A stretch of 64,000 nucleotides of DNA from assembly GCA_948144175.1 (NCBI GenBank), contig CANXME010002007.1, positions 434,001-498,000 on the forward strand, written 5' to 3'. Every line of letters begins with the position of its first letter. Position 1 is the stretch's first letter. The notes under the pieces were generated by a model. It saw only the letters and a list, made by a program, of their open reading frames with translations. It had not been told where the DNA came from and did no database searches. The stretch is from Closterium sp. NIES-65. Its lineage: Eukaryota > Streptophyta > Zygnematophyceae > Desmidiales > Closteriaceae. The translations under genes and the position numbers were made by a program. This document shows, piece after piece, positions 32,141-42,841 of the stretch.

Positions 32141-34746
32141 CAGGAAGAGGGGCGGGGGGGGGGGAGGGACGGAGTGCGGTAGGGGAAGAGCCGGTAGAAG
32201 GGAACCGACTCGTCGAACGTGACGTCCTGGGAGGACAGAACACGACGAGAGGTGGGGTGGTAAAACTGCCACCCAGGTGCGTCAGGGGGGAAACCCAGGA
32301 AGACGCAAGGAGCAGCATGAGGGGACAGCTTGTCCGCAGACAAGTCGCGGACAAACGCCCGAGATCCCCAGACACGGAACGCCGACGCATCGCCAACCTT
32401 CCCCGTCCACAGCAAAGCTGGGGAGGTCTCCGGTCTGGAGACCCTGGGCTGAAGGTTGATCTGATGCGCGGCGTACCGAACCGCAAACGGCCACAGAAAA
32501 TGGGGGGCAGCCGCATGCACCATGGACGTACGGGCGACGTCCATGACAATGCCGATGCGGCGCTTAGCAATCCCATTCTGCTGTGGAGAGTCCGGAAGCG
32601 TGAAGGTCTGGCGGATGCCTCGTGCCTGACAGTAGGCTCGCAGAAGGCCGGAGGAGAACTCTCCGCCTCTGTCCGAGTGCAGACGCAAAACAGGAAAGTC
32701 CGAGCCGAAGCTCCGCCTGAGCTGGAGACGAGCTGCGCGGATCCAGTCGATCAACACCTCAGTGACCTCACCCTTGCTGCGCAAGGGGAAGACTGTGGTG
32801 TAACGCGAGTAGTCGTCAACCACCAGCAGGAAGTAGCGCTCGTGACCCTGTCCACGGACGGGGGCTGGGCCCCACACGTCCATGTGAAGCGTCTGCATCG
32901 GGGCCTCCGTCGGAGGAAACGAGGAGGAGTGAGGGGTAGCCCGCACTCGACCCTCGACACAGGGGACACAAGGAGGGCCAGGCCCCGGAGGAAGGGGAGG
33001 GATGGACCGGGGAAGGCCAGAGACAAGAAGGCGAGAGGACATGCCCCGGAGACGAGGCAGGGAGGGGTGACCCATCCTGTGGTGCCACAGGAGGGTCTCG
33101 TGGGACAGGAGGCGACACGAGCAGGGGGCAGACTCAGGACCAGACCTGGACGCTGCAGCAAACACCTGACCCGACGCAGCTACCTGACCAGACGCAGGAG
33201 AAGGAGACGGAACAGTGAGTGTGTACAGGCTCGACCCCGACCCACGTGTGAACGTGGTCAAGTGTCGACCCGTGTCCGCGTCCGTGCAGTGGGTGTCCCG
33301 TCGACGTGCAGGGGTGAACTGGTCGACCCTAGTATCCTGTAGGTCAGCACCCGCCACCAAGTTCGTAGAGAACGAGGGGAGGTAGAGACCGGACAGGGCG
33401 CCAGACGGGACCGCAGGGCACGGCAAGACAGTGGAGTAGCGAGCCAGAACAGGACCCCCAGAGGGGTCCGCCAGGGAGACCGCCACTGGCCGACTAAGCG
33501 GCGTGAGTGTGGTGCGGTCTCGAAAGAAGGAGCGAGACGCCCCTGAGTCAAGAGTGAAGGTGAGAGAGGGCGGAGCCGACGCAGTACCTGAGAGAGCAGA
33601 CTCACCAGCACCTGAGGACACAGACTCACTGGCACCTAGAGCGACAGCCTCACCAGCACCTGGAGCAGCAGCCTCAGCAGCACCTAGAGCCGCACTACCA
33701 ATGCCCGGGTCGGGCGGGAAACACCGGTAACAGTCACCCTCCTCACTAATAGTCACAGCATACATGGCAGCAAGAATAGCATCAAAGTCAAGATCAAAGA
33801 TAGCTACTCCTGCCCTAGACAGCTGGTCCCAACGAGGGATCTCAGAGGCGTCAGGAAACTGGCGGCGCCAAGCGTCAGTCAGGCGGCCGAAGCAGCGCTG
33901 GGCGGGGTGTGGACCACCACACGGCTCACCCGCACGGTCGCCCGTGCGCAAGACGTAGGTGCACGGACCAGTACCCCCACCCCTCTGACGTGCAGCGTAC
34001 CACTCACGGAGCTGCTGCGGGGAGAGGGTCTCCTGACCACGCTGCTGCCGTTGCTGTTGGCGCTGACCGCCACCGGAGCCACTCCTCTGCGACGAGCCAC
34101 GACCTCCTCCGCCGCCGCCTCCTCCGCCGCCGCAGCCACCACCTCCGCTGCCACCGCCACTCCCACCGTCGCTGCCGCCACCGCCGCCTCCGCCTCCACT
34201 CCCACCACCACCGCCGCTGCCACCCCCGCCTCCACTGCCGCCGCTGACACCTCCACTCCCGACACCACTCCCGCTACCACCCCCACCTCCTCCGCTGCCT
34301 CCACCGCCGCTCCCACCGCCCCCGCCGCCTCCACCACCGCTCCTGCCCCCTTTGCCCTTGCCAGAGCGACGTCTCCCACTGGGGGCAGACGCCGCACCGA
34401 CCGACTCAAAACCAACTAGGTCGGCCGTAGCAGCAGAGGCGACAGAGGGCAAGAGGGGGGAGGGGGAACACCCCTCAAAGATGGGGGTGCGCGGGTCACC
34501 ACGAGAGGCCCCTAGGTGCAGTGGCGGGGCCGTCAGGGGTAGTGGCGGGGCCGATAGGTGCAGTGGCGGGGCCGTCAGAGGGGACGGCGGGGCCGTCAGG
34601 TGCAGCGGCGGGGCCGTCGGAGGGGACGGCGGGGCCGTCAGGTGCAGCGGCGGGGCCGTCTGAAGCAGCGGCGGGGCCGGCAGAGGGGACGGCGGGGCCG
34701 TCGGGTGCAGCGGCGGGGCCGGCAGAGGGGACGGCGGGGCCGTCAA
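32119..34746 (-). pseudogene. Copia-3 leader-Gag fusion, protease and integrase
   Basis: Open for 875 codons, but the first 78 or so are translated leader repeats (TAPPSPLPAPPLH type). From about 34514 it enters Gag at GASRGDPRTP, so about 217 residues of the capsid region present in Copia-4 are missing. Gly-rich tract, zinc knuckle, protease LDSGAS and integrase follow. The integrase catalytic Glu is Lys (NGIAKRRIG near 32565). The frame is lost at a C-run after the integrase (about 32150-32165). Confidence 0.88.
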
Positions 34747-35030
34747 GTGCAGCGGAGGGGCCGGGAGAAAGGGACGGCGGGGCCGTCAGAAGGGGACGGC
34801 GGGGCCGTCAGGTGCAGCTGCGGGGCCGGCAGGTGCAGCGGCGGGGCCGGCAGGTGCGACGTCGGTTCCTGCAGAGGCAGGCGATGAGGCCGCGTGGGCG
34901 GCGCTAGGGGGCCGCGAGGGCGGCGCGACGCAGCAGAGCCGCGAGGGCGGCGCGACGCGGCCGTAAGGCCAGCGCGACGTGGCCCGGGCCGCGCGCGCGA
35001 AAAAAAAAGGGTCGCGCGCGCGACTCGTAG
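34515..35030 (-). repeat. Copia-3 leader tandem repeats
   Basis: Irregular GC-rich repeats (plus-strand CGGCGGGGCCGTCAGGTGCAG type), about 30-36 bp, shared with Copia-4 but unlike the leader repeats of Copia-1 and Copia-5. Confidence 0.88.
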
Positions 35031-35161
35031 GGGCCACAAGGGCAGCGCGAGAAGGACTAGGGGGAGCGCGCTTCGGGGAGAGAAGGGCGCGCTCGGGGCA
35101 GCGAAAATTTCATGGGTGGGCCCTTAAAAAATGGTCCTTAGGAAGGACCCGCTCTATACCA

Positions 35162-35294
35162 TGTTAGAATTAGAGAGGAATGAGTGCACTATGAAATGAA
35201 ACAAGTACAAGTACCAACCCTAATTGGGTTGTACCCCCTATGGGCTACCCCACTACAGCCTAGATATATGCATCAGTAATATAATCATCTGACA
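35162..35294 (-). repeat. Copia-3 5' LTR
   Basis: 133 bp. The primer-binding region TGGTATAGAGCGGG (35161 down to 35148) touches it directly. Confidence 0.95.
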
Positions 35295-37096
35295 GTTCAT
35301 TTCCGCCTGAAATGTGGCTGGTGCGTTAGTGAGTCCGAATGGCATTACGAGATACTCGTATGACCCATAACGAGTTCGAAAAGCGGTTTTGTGGATAGAG
35401 TTGTCCGCCATACGAATTTGCCAGTATCCTGATCTGAGGTCGAGCTTGGAGAATACCGTAGCACCGCGAAGTTGATCGAGTAAGTCGTCGATCCGTGGTA
35501 TCGGGTATTTATTTTTTACAGTCTGCTTGTTCAAGTCTCGGTAGTCGATGCACATTCGCAGACTTCCGTCTGGCTTCGGAATGAAGAGAACTGGAGCTCC
35601 GTACGGCGAAGTCGAAGGTCGAATCAGCCCTTTCTCCAGGAGATACTCTATTTGTTTTTTCATATCGGCAAGCTCTGTCGGGCTCAGCCGGTATGGTGCT
35701 CGGAACGTTGGCTTGGACCCCGGCTCTTCTACGATCTCGTGTTGATGCGTCCGGTATGGCGGTAGTTGATCAGGTAAATCGTCGGGGAGAACATCCTGGA
35801 ACTCTTCAAGAATTTTCTTGACTGCTGGAGGAAGTTCTTGGGTCTGTTTCTCTCCGTTGTCTGCTTCGTTGACTATCGCCATGAATCCCGCCATGGTCCG
35901 TTTGACGTCCTTTTCAAAGCGTGCGAGTGTCTCGACTGGAATATTTCCCGTGTCGTCCCATTTGGGAAGGCTGATTTTCCTCCCGTTGTTGTTGATGTTG
36001 GCCGTCCGGTTAACCCAGTTGATCTCGGGGTTGAACTTTTTAAGAAAGTCTCTCCCGAAGATTATGTCGAGTCCTTTGATATTTGTGACGGGGAGAGCAT
36101 GCTTCCATCGAAGGGGTCCAATCTGGAGTAGCAACCGTGTTTCCCCGTAGATAGGTAGCTTACTGCCATCCACCATCGTTGCAGAGAAGCTTGAGGACTT
36201 GATGTCACTTCCGAGTCGATCGATTGCCTTTTTGTCATAGACGCTGTGCAACGCCCCGCTGTCCACGAGTGCTTGGAGGCGCTGTCCGTTGCAGATCACC
36301 TCGAGCAGGAGTGGTGAGCGTTGCTCGGAGTACCCAAAAATAGTCTCATTAATAGGATCATAGGGTACATCCCAATATTCAGTACACACCGTGGTTCCAC
36401 TGTTTTCTCCTGGACAACTAGCTGGCCTGGGCTGCGTGGAGAAAGGCTCCTCTCCAGCGCCAGGAGTAGAGGTAGTAACCGTACAAGTTGACCCTGAGGG
36501 GGTGGATCCGGTCGACGCCTGCGATCCACTGGATGCATCCTGGAGGGGTTTTTGGAGTTTTTGCAGCTTCTTTTGAACTCCCAGCTACCTCTTCAGCTGC
36601 TTCAGCTCCATAGACTTCTTCCCTGGGGAGTGGAGAGTCGTCTTGGGCTGGTTCCGGGAGAGGACGTTGACGCCGTGAAAAGGTCTACTCCTTTCCACAC
36701 TCCTTAATTTTTTCCCCAGCTCCGTAGGCACCGGTACCACTTCTTTAATTGTCTGCTTCCTCTGGAGTTCTTCCCGGAATTTGTTTATGGCTTCGGACCC
36801 GCGAAAATCTCCAGTCTTCATTAAAGCATCTTTGAAAGATAACTTTAACGAATTCTGTTTTTTTCCGGGGTCGAATTGGAGAGTTCCCGTCTTGGTCGAG
36901 TCTGTTTTCGCGGAGGTTTTCTTTTCCTCGGCAAATTCCTCTGACAAATTTCGGTCAAGGGGCTTGGGATTTCGCCCTTGATTCTCCAAATCTCGCGCCC
37001 AATGCTGTCCTTTAATTTCGATTCGGTCCAGATTGCGCTGACGCTTTCGGATCTGCTTTTCCTCGCCAGCACGATCCGCAATCACTGGCGAGATCC
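35295..37096 (-). pseudogene. Gypsy-1 pol, 5' part: protease and RT N-terminus
   Basis: In the -1 frame relative to gag, entered at the slippery site. A basic linker, then a TAG at 36585-36587 (also present in Gypsy-2), then protease ([10 protein letters not shown], intact DSG), and RT blocks ([53 protein letters not shown]) up to the Copia-3 insertion. The frame is preserved across the insertion once Copia-3 and one GTTCA are discounted. Confidence 0.9.
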
Positions 37097-37103
37097 GTTT
37101 TTT
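37049..37103 (-). promoter_or_regulatory. -1 ribosomal frameshift signal between gag and pol
   Basis: Slippery heptamer A_AAA_AAC at 37103-37097, in the right phase of gag (codons TCA AAA AAC), 13 nt before the gag TGA. A 4-nt spacer leads to an 8-bp perfect stem (37092-37085 with 37069-37062). Loop GGATC (37077-37073) can pair with GATCC (37053-37049) to form an H-type pseudoknot. A -1 slip here enters the pol frame with no intervening stop. Repeated unchanged at 55264-55318. Confidence 0.82.
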
Positions 37104-38044
37104 GACTTTTTGTCTTTAGTTTCGCCACTCCCACGAGCTCGGAATGCCGCACGTGCAGATTTCATGTGAAAACAGTCGACAATCCGATGTCCGTTTCCGC
37201 CGCAAAATTCGCAAATTGTTTTGTTTTTTGCAGGTCGTGAATTTGCGTCGAATTTGTCGACTTCCATGGGGTCGGCGAACGTGGTTGAAGCCGAGCGATC
37301 CCCTTGTCGTGATCCGACGAGGTGGGGCCGTCGTGTTCCGAAGCTGACCAAGTCAAAACGCTCCGCGTCCGATACGATTTCGCTGTAGGTGCTGCAATTC
37401 GCTGCTGCAACCTGGCGCCGAATGTCGGTTTTCAGCCCCGCGATGTAGGACTGAATTTTTTCGCCCTCGGTAATGTCGGGAATGCGATTACAAAATTCCT
37501 CCATCTGCTGCGTGTATTGCGCGACACTCCCGAATTGCCTATGGTGATGTAATTTTTCGCGCGCAATATAAGTGGAATTAATCGGCTCAAAACGTTTGAG
37601 AAGGTCTGCCCGGAACTGCTGCCACGTGGCTTCGCCCTGGAAAATGCTACTGTTGCTTCCAAGCCACTCGAGAGCTGGACCGCGCATCAACGTTGTCGCG
37701 AGACGAATTTTCTCGCCGTCGTACTCCGTCGTCGACCATCCGATCGTCGCGAAATAAATTTCCATTGTCACGAGCCACCGCCTGACGTCGGATTTTCGAT
37801 CGCTAGGGTCGAACGATTTCGGCGAGCAAAGTTTTGGAACCTTGAACTGACGCTGCGACTGCTGCGAAGTCGTCGAAGCAGGAATGTTCATGGTCGAGAG
37901 GAGCCGCGTAACGCGCTGCAGTTCGTTTCGCAGCTGCTCGTTCTCCAATCGCGACCGTTCAGTCGTCGCTCGCATCTCCGCTTCCATCTTGGCGATTTGC
38001 GCGAAGAGCTGCTGCGTAACGTCGTTGGTCGCCGGCGAACCCAT
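37082..38044 (-). CDS. Gypsy-1 Gag
   Basis: Structural protein of the virus-like particle, 320 residues. N-terminal coiled coil (about 10-50, heptads of Leu/Met/Ile), retrotransposon Gag capsid domain (about 80-225, with FDPSDRKSDVRRWL and the FEP...REKL block), and a standard CCHC zinc knuckle (CEFCGGNGHRIVDC, about 283-296) for RNA binding. A basic Lys-rich end contains the slippery site. The start is the first Met after the leader, and the frame is intact. TGA at 37084-37082 ends Gag; a minority of ribosomes is expected to slip into pol. Confidence 0.93.
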   Translation of the reverse strand: MGSPATNDVTQQLFAQIAKMEAEMRATTERSRLENEQLRNELQRVTRLLSTMNIPASTTSQQSQRQFKVPKLCSPKSFDPSDRKSDVRRWLVTMEIYFATIGWSTTEYDGEKIRLATTLMRGPALEWLGSNSSIFQGEATWQQFRADLLKRFEPINSTYIAREKLHHHRQFGSVAQYTQQMEEFCNRIPDITEGEKIQSYIAGLKTDIRRQVAAANCSTYSEIVSDAERFDLVSFGTRRPHLVGSRQGDRSASTTFADPMEVDKFDANSRPAKNKTICEFCGGNGHRIVDCFHMKSARAAFRARGSGETKDKKSKNGSRQ

Positions 38045-38208
38045 CCTGTTCAGAAACCACGCGAGGGGGTTAATTCGAAAAGCGCGGAACTGGTGCTTAC
38101 CAGAAATCGGCGTCGAATTGGTCGCCCCCGGCGATTTTTCGAGGCGATTTTTTCCGCGACCGCTGCTTAGCCGAGAGTCGTCGAGTGAGAACGGCTCTGA
38201 TTACCAAG
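38045..38208 (-). other. Gypsy-1 untranslated leader with primer-binding region
   Basis: 164 bp between the 5' LTR and Gag. On the minus strand TTGGTAATCAGAGCC stands within a few bases of the LTR and resembles a tRNA-primer site of the TGGTATCAGAGC type with one extra base. Confidence 0.6.
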
Positions 38209-38610
38209 TGTCACAGGATCGAATTCTCAATCGAAACTTGTCACTAAAACTGAATACAAGGCCTTTTTATACTCAGAAAATTCAAGGATAAACGAGATAA
38301 AACGAACCTTCGGGAACATGCCCTTCCCGATACTACAATCATAAGTGCGCATAAGCACGCAAGGCTATTGGCACTTGGGATTACGCCCAAATTACATCGT
38401 ATACACCACTGTCGGCGCTGTCGGTGCCGTATAATAGGTATGTCGGTGGGAAAAGTAGGAAATAAGAGAAATAAATAGAAGGCTCTAGAGAATAGAATAG
38501 TAGGCCGATTGAGATGAGATAAAGACCAAAATAAAGAGAAGAAAAGGGAGAATAGGATAACGGAAAAATATAATAGTGAGAAAATATTATAACGGGGACG
38601 TCCTCTCACA
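38209..38610 (-). repeat. Gypsy-1 5' LTR
   Basis: 402 bp, about 2.7 percent different from the 3' LTR, followed on the plus strand by CATGT. Confidence 0.95.
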
Positions 38611-39372
38611 CATGTGCTCTGGCCGATGTCTCCCAGGAGCAACATAGCGTGCCAAGATGCTAAGAGGGATCGCAAGGTCAGGTCGTGTGCAGGTCATCAG
38701 GTACATGAGGCAGCCAACAAGCTCTGGATACGGGCCGCTCGACTCTACGGACTCATCCGAAGGAAGAGCTCAGAGCGAGTGGCGAGTAGACAGAGGAGTG
38801 GCCTGAGGCGAGGAGTACGTGAAGCCGAAGCGCTGAAGGACCTGCTGCACCATGTGTGACTGAGTCAGGGTAATGGTGCACTGTGCTCTGTTCACCCAGG
38901 TCAAGGTAGCTGCGCAGTTCACCCAGGTCTGTGCACGTGTGTCTCTTCTGCAGCTCGGACTTCACGTGGGCGAGTCCAGCAGTGTCAGCAGTGGCAAAGA
39001 CCAAGTCGTCGACGTACACGAGGATGTAGAACGACGGCAAAGAGGTGTCGGTGCGCAGAAACAGCGACGGGTCGGCTGTAGAAGGAGCAAACCCAAGAGT
39101 CGCAAGTGTAGTCCTCAGTGTGTCGTGCCACTCACGGGGCGCCTGGTGGAGACCGTAGATTGGCCGCCGGAGGCTCCACTGGGTACCAGGAGGAAACGAC
39201 CCAGTGAAGCAAGGTGGGCGGCGCAGCCAGATCTCCTCGTGCAGGCTGCCCTGAAGGAAAGCTGTGCTGAAGTCAAGAGAGTGAAGCTCGTAGTCGCGCT
39301 GAGCGGCCATGTGCTCTGGCCGATGTCTCCCAGGAGCAACATAGCGTGCCAAGATGCTAAGGTCGCTGACCT
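38611..39372 (-). pseudogene. Copia-2, middle part: rearranged reverse transcriptase
   Basis: Continues Copia-2 on the far side of Gypsy-1. RT blocks (LDFSTAFLQG, YGLHQAPREWHDT, YVDDLVFATAD near 39015) are open, then the frame is lost after LGELRSYLDLGE (about 38900). Upstream of the RT core the expected sequence is replaced by a second copy of the segment SILARYVAPGRHRPEHMA (39307-39365), which normally lies 3' of RT. No Gag or integrase is left. Confidence 0.88.
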
Positions 39373-39507
39373 TGTTGAGATAGAGGCGAGGAATGAGTGC
39401 ACTATGAAATGAAACAAGTACAAGTAACAACCCTAATTGGGTTGTACCCCCTATGGGCTACCCCACTACAGCCTAAATATATGCATCAGTAATATAATCA
39501 TCTGACA
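39373..39507 (-). repeat. Copia-4 3' LTR
   Basis: 135 bp; same family as the Copia-3 LTR but with several substitutions in the part near the flank. Confidence 0.93.
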
Positions 39508-39727
39508 CACCCCCATAGGCAAAGTGGGGGAGAGCAAGGGGTCACAAGACCAGTCAAGCAAAGCAAAGCAAAGCAAAGCAAGCTCAGGGTGGATCTCAAG
39601 GATACTACACAAATTCCGAGCACAAGGTCAAGGCCATAAGGCCAGTTCACATGCAGCAGAGCATATATATATAACAGTGCTAAACAAGCAAGAGCAAGGA
39701 TATATATATGCAGCAGTACAAGCAAGG

Positions 39728-42700
39728 TCAAGAGGTAAGCAAGTGAGGCCCAGTGGGCACAAGGCCTAGAAGAGTGCAAAAGCGCTGATGGTCACGAGGC
39801 GGAAGTGCCTTGGTGAACACATCAGCAGTGTTGGCCCCAGTGGCCACGAAACGCAGGCGAAGTTGACCACGCTGCTGCAACTCTCGAGCAAGGAAGTAGC
39901 GCAGAGCAATGTGCTTCGTCCTGTGCTCCAGTCTGTGCTCCTCACACAAGGCAATGGTTGCCTTGTTGTCGACGTACAGCACTGGAGGAGAACGAGGCCG
40001 CTCTCCAAGGTCAGTCAGCAGGTAGGTGAGCCAGCAAAGCTCCTGGGCAGCCATGGCCGTGGCGTAGATCTCAGCCTCACAGCTGGAGCTGAGAACCGAA
40101 GAAGAGCGAGTAGAGCGCCAAGAGACAGAGCCAGAGCGAAGACTGAAGGTGTAACCCTGAGACGACCGCTGAGTAGCCTGGTCGTCAGCCCAAGAAGCGT
40201 CTGAGTGCCCAGTGAGCACAGGCCGCTCACGCCCTCCAAGCACTAGCCCCATGCCCGACGTACTGCACAAGTAGCGCAACACCCTCTTAGCTGCATCCAT
40301 GTGCTCCTTCCGGTGACGGCCGGGAGCAACATAGCGTGCTAAGATGCTGAGAGGGTATGCGAGGTCAGGTCGAGTGCAAGTCATCAGGTACATGAGGCAG
40401 CCCACAAGCTCTGGATACGGACCACTCGACTCTACGGACTCATCCGAAGGCAGAGCTGAGAGCGAGTGTCCCGTAGGCAGAGGAGTGGACTGAGGCGAGG
40501 AGTACGTGAAGCCGAAGCGCTGAAGGACCTGCTGCACCATGTGTGACTGAGTCAGGGTAATGGTGCGGCGTGCTCTGTCCCGGGTGATCCGCAAGCGAAG
40601 ATAGCTTGTCAGTTCACCCAGGTCTGTGCACGTGTGTCTCTTCTGCAGCTCGGACTTCACGTGGGCGAGTGCGGCAGTGTCCGCAGTGGCAAAGACCAAG
40701 TCGTCGACGTACACGAGGATGTAGAACGGCGGCAGCGAGGTGTCGGTGCGCAGAAACAGCGACGGGTCAGCAGTAGAAGGAGCAAACCCAAGAGCCGCAA
40801 GTGTAGTCCTCACTGTGTCGTGCCACTCACGCGGCGCCTGGCGGAGACCGTAGACTGGCCGCCGGAGGCTCCACTGGGTACCAGGAGGGAACGACCCAGT
40901 GAAGCCAGGAGGGCGGCGCAGCCAGATCTCCTTGTGCAGGCGGCCCTGCAGGAAAGCAGTGCTGAAGTCAAGAGAGTGTAGCTCGTAGTCACGCTGAGCA
41001 GCGACGTGCAGTAGAACCCGAAGAGTGGTCATCTTCGGGGTCAGGGAGAAGGTCTGAAAGAAGTCAACTCCCTGTGCTGACTGAAGCCACGAGCCACGTA
41101 GCGCGCCTTGAAGACAAGCGGAGAACCCGGCGGCCGCTTCACCCTGAAGATCCACATGCCACTGACAATGTTCGCCCCAGGAGGGGGAACAGCGTCAACG
41201 TAGGTGCCTGTGGACTTCCAGGAAGCCATCTCTGCGTCCATGGCTGACTGCCACTGAGAGGAGTAGGGACCAGCCATCGCCTCTGCGTAAGAGCGTGGGG
41301 TCGGGATGTCTAGAGCATCCGGGTCTCCCTCAGGGGCAACAAGCATGGACACGAGATGGGGCAAAGCGGCGGCAAAGCACTGGAACTCCTCCTGCCTGTC
41401 CTCAAGGACGTCCGTGCCAAGAGCACAATCACCCCCGACGGACGGAGGACAGGCAGACGCAGACGCAGCAGACGCAGACTCAGCATACTCAGCAGACTCA
41501 GCAACAAGACTGGCAGCGTAGTCGAGACGACACGCAGCAGCAAAGTCGACCAGCTCAGCAACTAGGGCAGATGCAGCAGCGGACTCAAAGGAAGGGTCAG
41601 TGACAAGAGTAGCAAGAAGACGCGTGACAGTAGGACTGGCAGCACGGTGAGAGTCCGACTCCGGGTCGGCAAGAGTAGGAAGAGAAGACTGAGTAGGAGA
41701 AGGCAAAGGGGCACGCAGAGGAGCAGTGGACGGACGCAGAGACATTTGGTGCGTGCCAGGGACAGGAGGAGGACGCTGACGCGAAGCGCGACCACTAGTG
41801 CGAGCAGCTCGGACTGGCAACACAGGGCGGGACGCAGGCTCACGACGCTCAGCAAGACCTCCAGTAGGACCAGTGTAGGGAGAAGGAGAAGGCAGAGGAG
41901 AGGCGGGCTGTAACTGTGACCGTGACGGGACAGGCTGCGGACACTCTACGGGAGGAGAAGGACCAGTGGAAGGCGGGAGACCAAGAACCTGCTGAAGGAG
42001 CGGAACGAAGTACGGCCGAGGCCGCGCAGCACCGCCAGAGACAGCAGGGACAGCACCAACACCTCCAGAGGCAGCACCAGCACCAGTAGCAGCTCCAACT
42101 CCAGCACCACCAGCAGCTGCAGAAGTACCCGCAGTAGGACCGACAGTCGTAGCCTCAGCGCCAGCACCCACAGCAGCTCCAGCTCCAGAGGCACCCCCGG
42201 GCCCGGCAGCTCTAGTACCCTCAGTACGAGCACCTCCGGGACCCGTGGTACCAGCTCCCTCGGCAGCAACGGAACCTCCAGCACCCGCAGTACCCCCGGC
42301 TCCAGCAGCTCGCCTCCAGCGCCGGGCAAACCACTCACGCAGCTCCAGAGGAGAGAGCGGCTCGCGGCGCGAAGAACGGTCTGGAGAACCACCAGGAACA
42401 GAAGCAGCAGACGCAGCACTCCCAGACGCAGAACCCCTAGGCTCAGCACCCCCAGGCACAGCACCCCGAGTCGCAGCACCCCCAGGCTCAGTACCCCCAG
42501 GCTCAGCACCCCCAGTCTCAGCACCCCCAGTCTCAGCACCCCCAGGCTCAGCACCCCCAGTCTCCGCACCCGTAGTCGCAGCACCCCGAGGCTCCGCACC
42601 CGCAGCAGCACCAGAGTCACCAGTGACCTCGACAGGCTCGACCGCGTCTACCTGAGACACACCTGAAGGGGCAGGACCCTGAGGGGGGAGGGGGTCTACC

Positions 42701-42735
42701 GGGGGGGGACCTGGGACCAGGAATAGGGGCGGGGG
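39728..42735 (-). pseudogene. Copia-4 linker, reverse transcriptase and RNase H
   Basis: GGAEP/GGAET repeat linker and Pro/Ala-rich region, then the RT start (MWIFRVKRPPGS). A 1-nt deletion near 41075 (CTGTGCTG for CTGTCGCTG) shifts the frame after VARGFSQ. The second frame continues with RT (YVDD intact near 40697) and RNase H to the stop at 39728. The deletion is shared with the duplicate copy and so is older than the duplication. Confidence 0.9.
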
Positions 42736-42841
42736 GGGGGAGGGACGGAGTGCGGCAGGGGAAGAGCCGGTAGAAGGGAACCGACTCGTCGAACGTGACG
42801 TCCTGGGAGGACAGAACACGACAAGAGGTGGGGTGGTAAAA

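Larger units (their letters stand above)
28788..35294 (-). mobile_element. Copia-3, non-autonomous Copia nested in Gypsy-1
   Basis: 133-bp LTRs that are identical to each other, and a GTTCA target duplication at 28783-28787 and 35295-35299. Most of Gag is deleted so that leader repeats run directly into the Gag C-terminus. Integrase Glu is Lys, RT YVDD is YVDN, and there is a stop before RT. It splits the Gypsy-1 reverse transcriptase. Confidence 0.95.
26061..38610 (-). mobile_element. Gypsy-1, chromodomain Ty3/Gypsy retrotransposon with nested Copia-3
   Basis: 402-bp LTRs at both ends, about 11 differences between them. CATGT target duplication at 26056-26060 and 38611-38615 shows insertion into Copia-2. 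Order on the minus strand is Gag, protease, RT, RNase H, integrase, chromodomain. Gag and pol are in different frames, linked by a -1 slippery site. Two nonsense codons (36585-36587 and 28606-28608) and the Copia-3 insertion inactivate it. Confidence 0.95.

Noticed and set aside
32150-32165. Programmed frameshift at the C-run after integrase in Copia-3, -4 and -4b
   Set aside because: Copia-1 reads through the same place in one frame, and the run length simply differs; ordinary homopolymer slippage or sequencing error is more likely.
28788-35294. Copia-3 as a source of the duplication by LTR-LTR recombination with Copia-4
   Set aside because: That would place sequence 35295 next to the Copia-4 LTR, but the junction starts at 35788; 493 bp would have to be lost as well.
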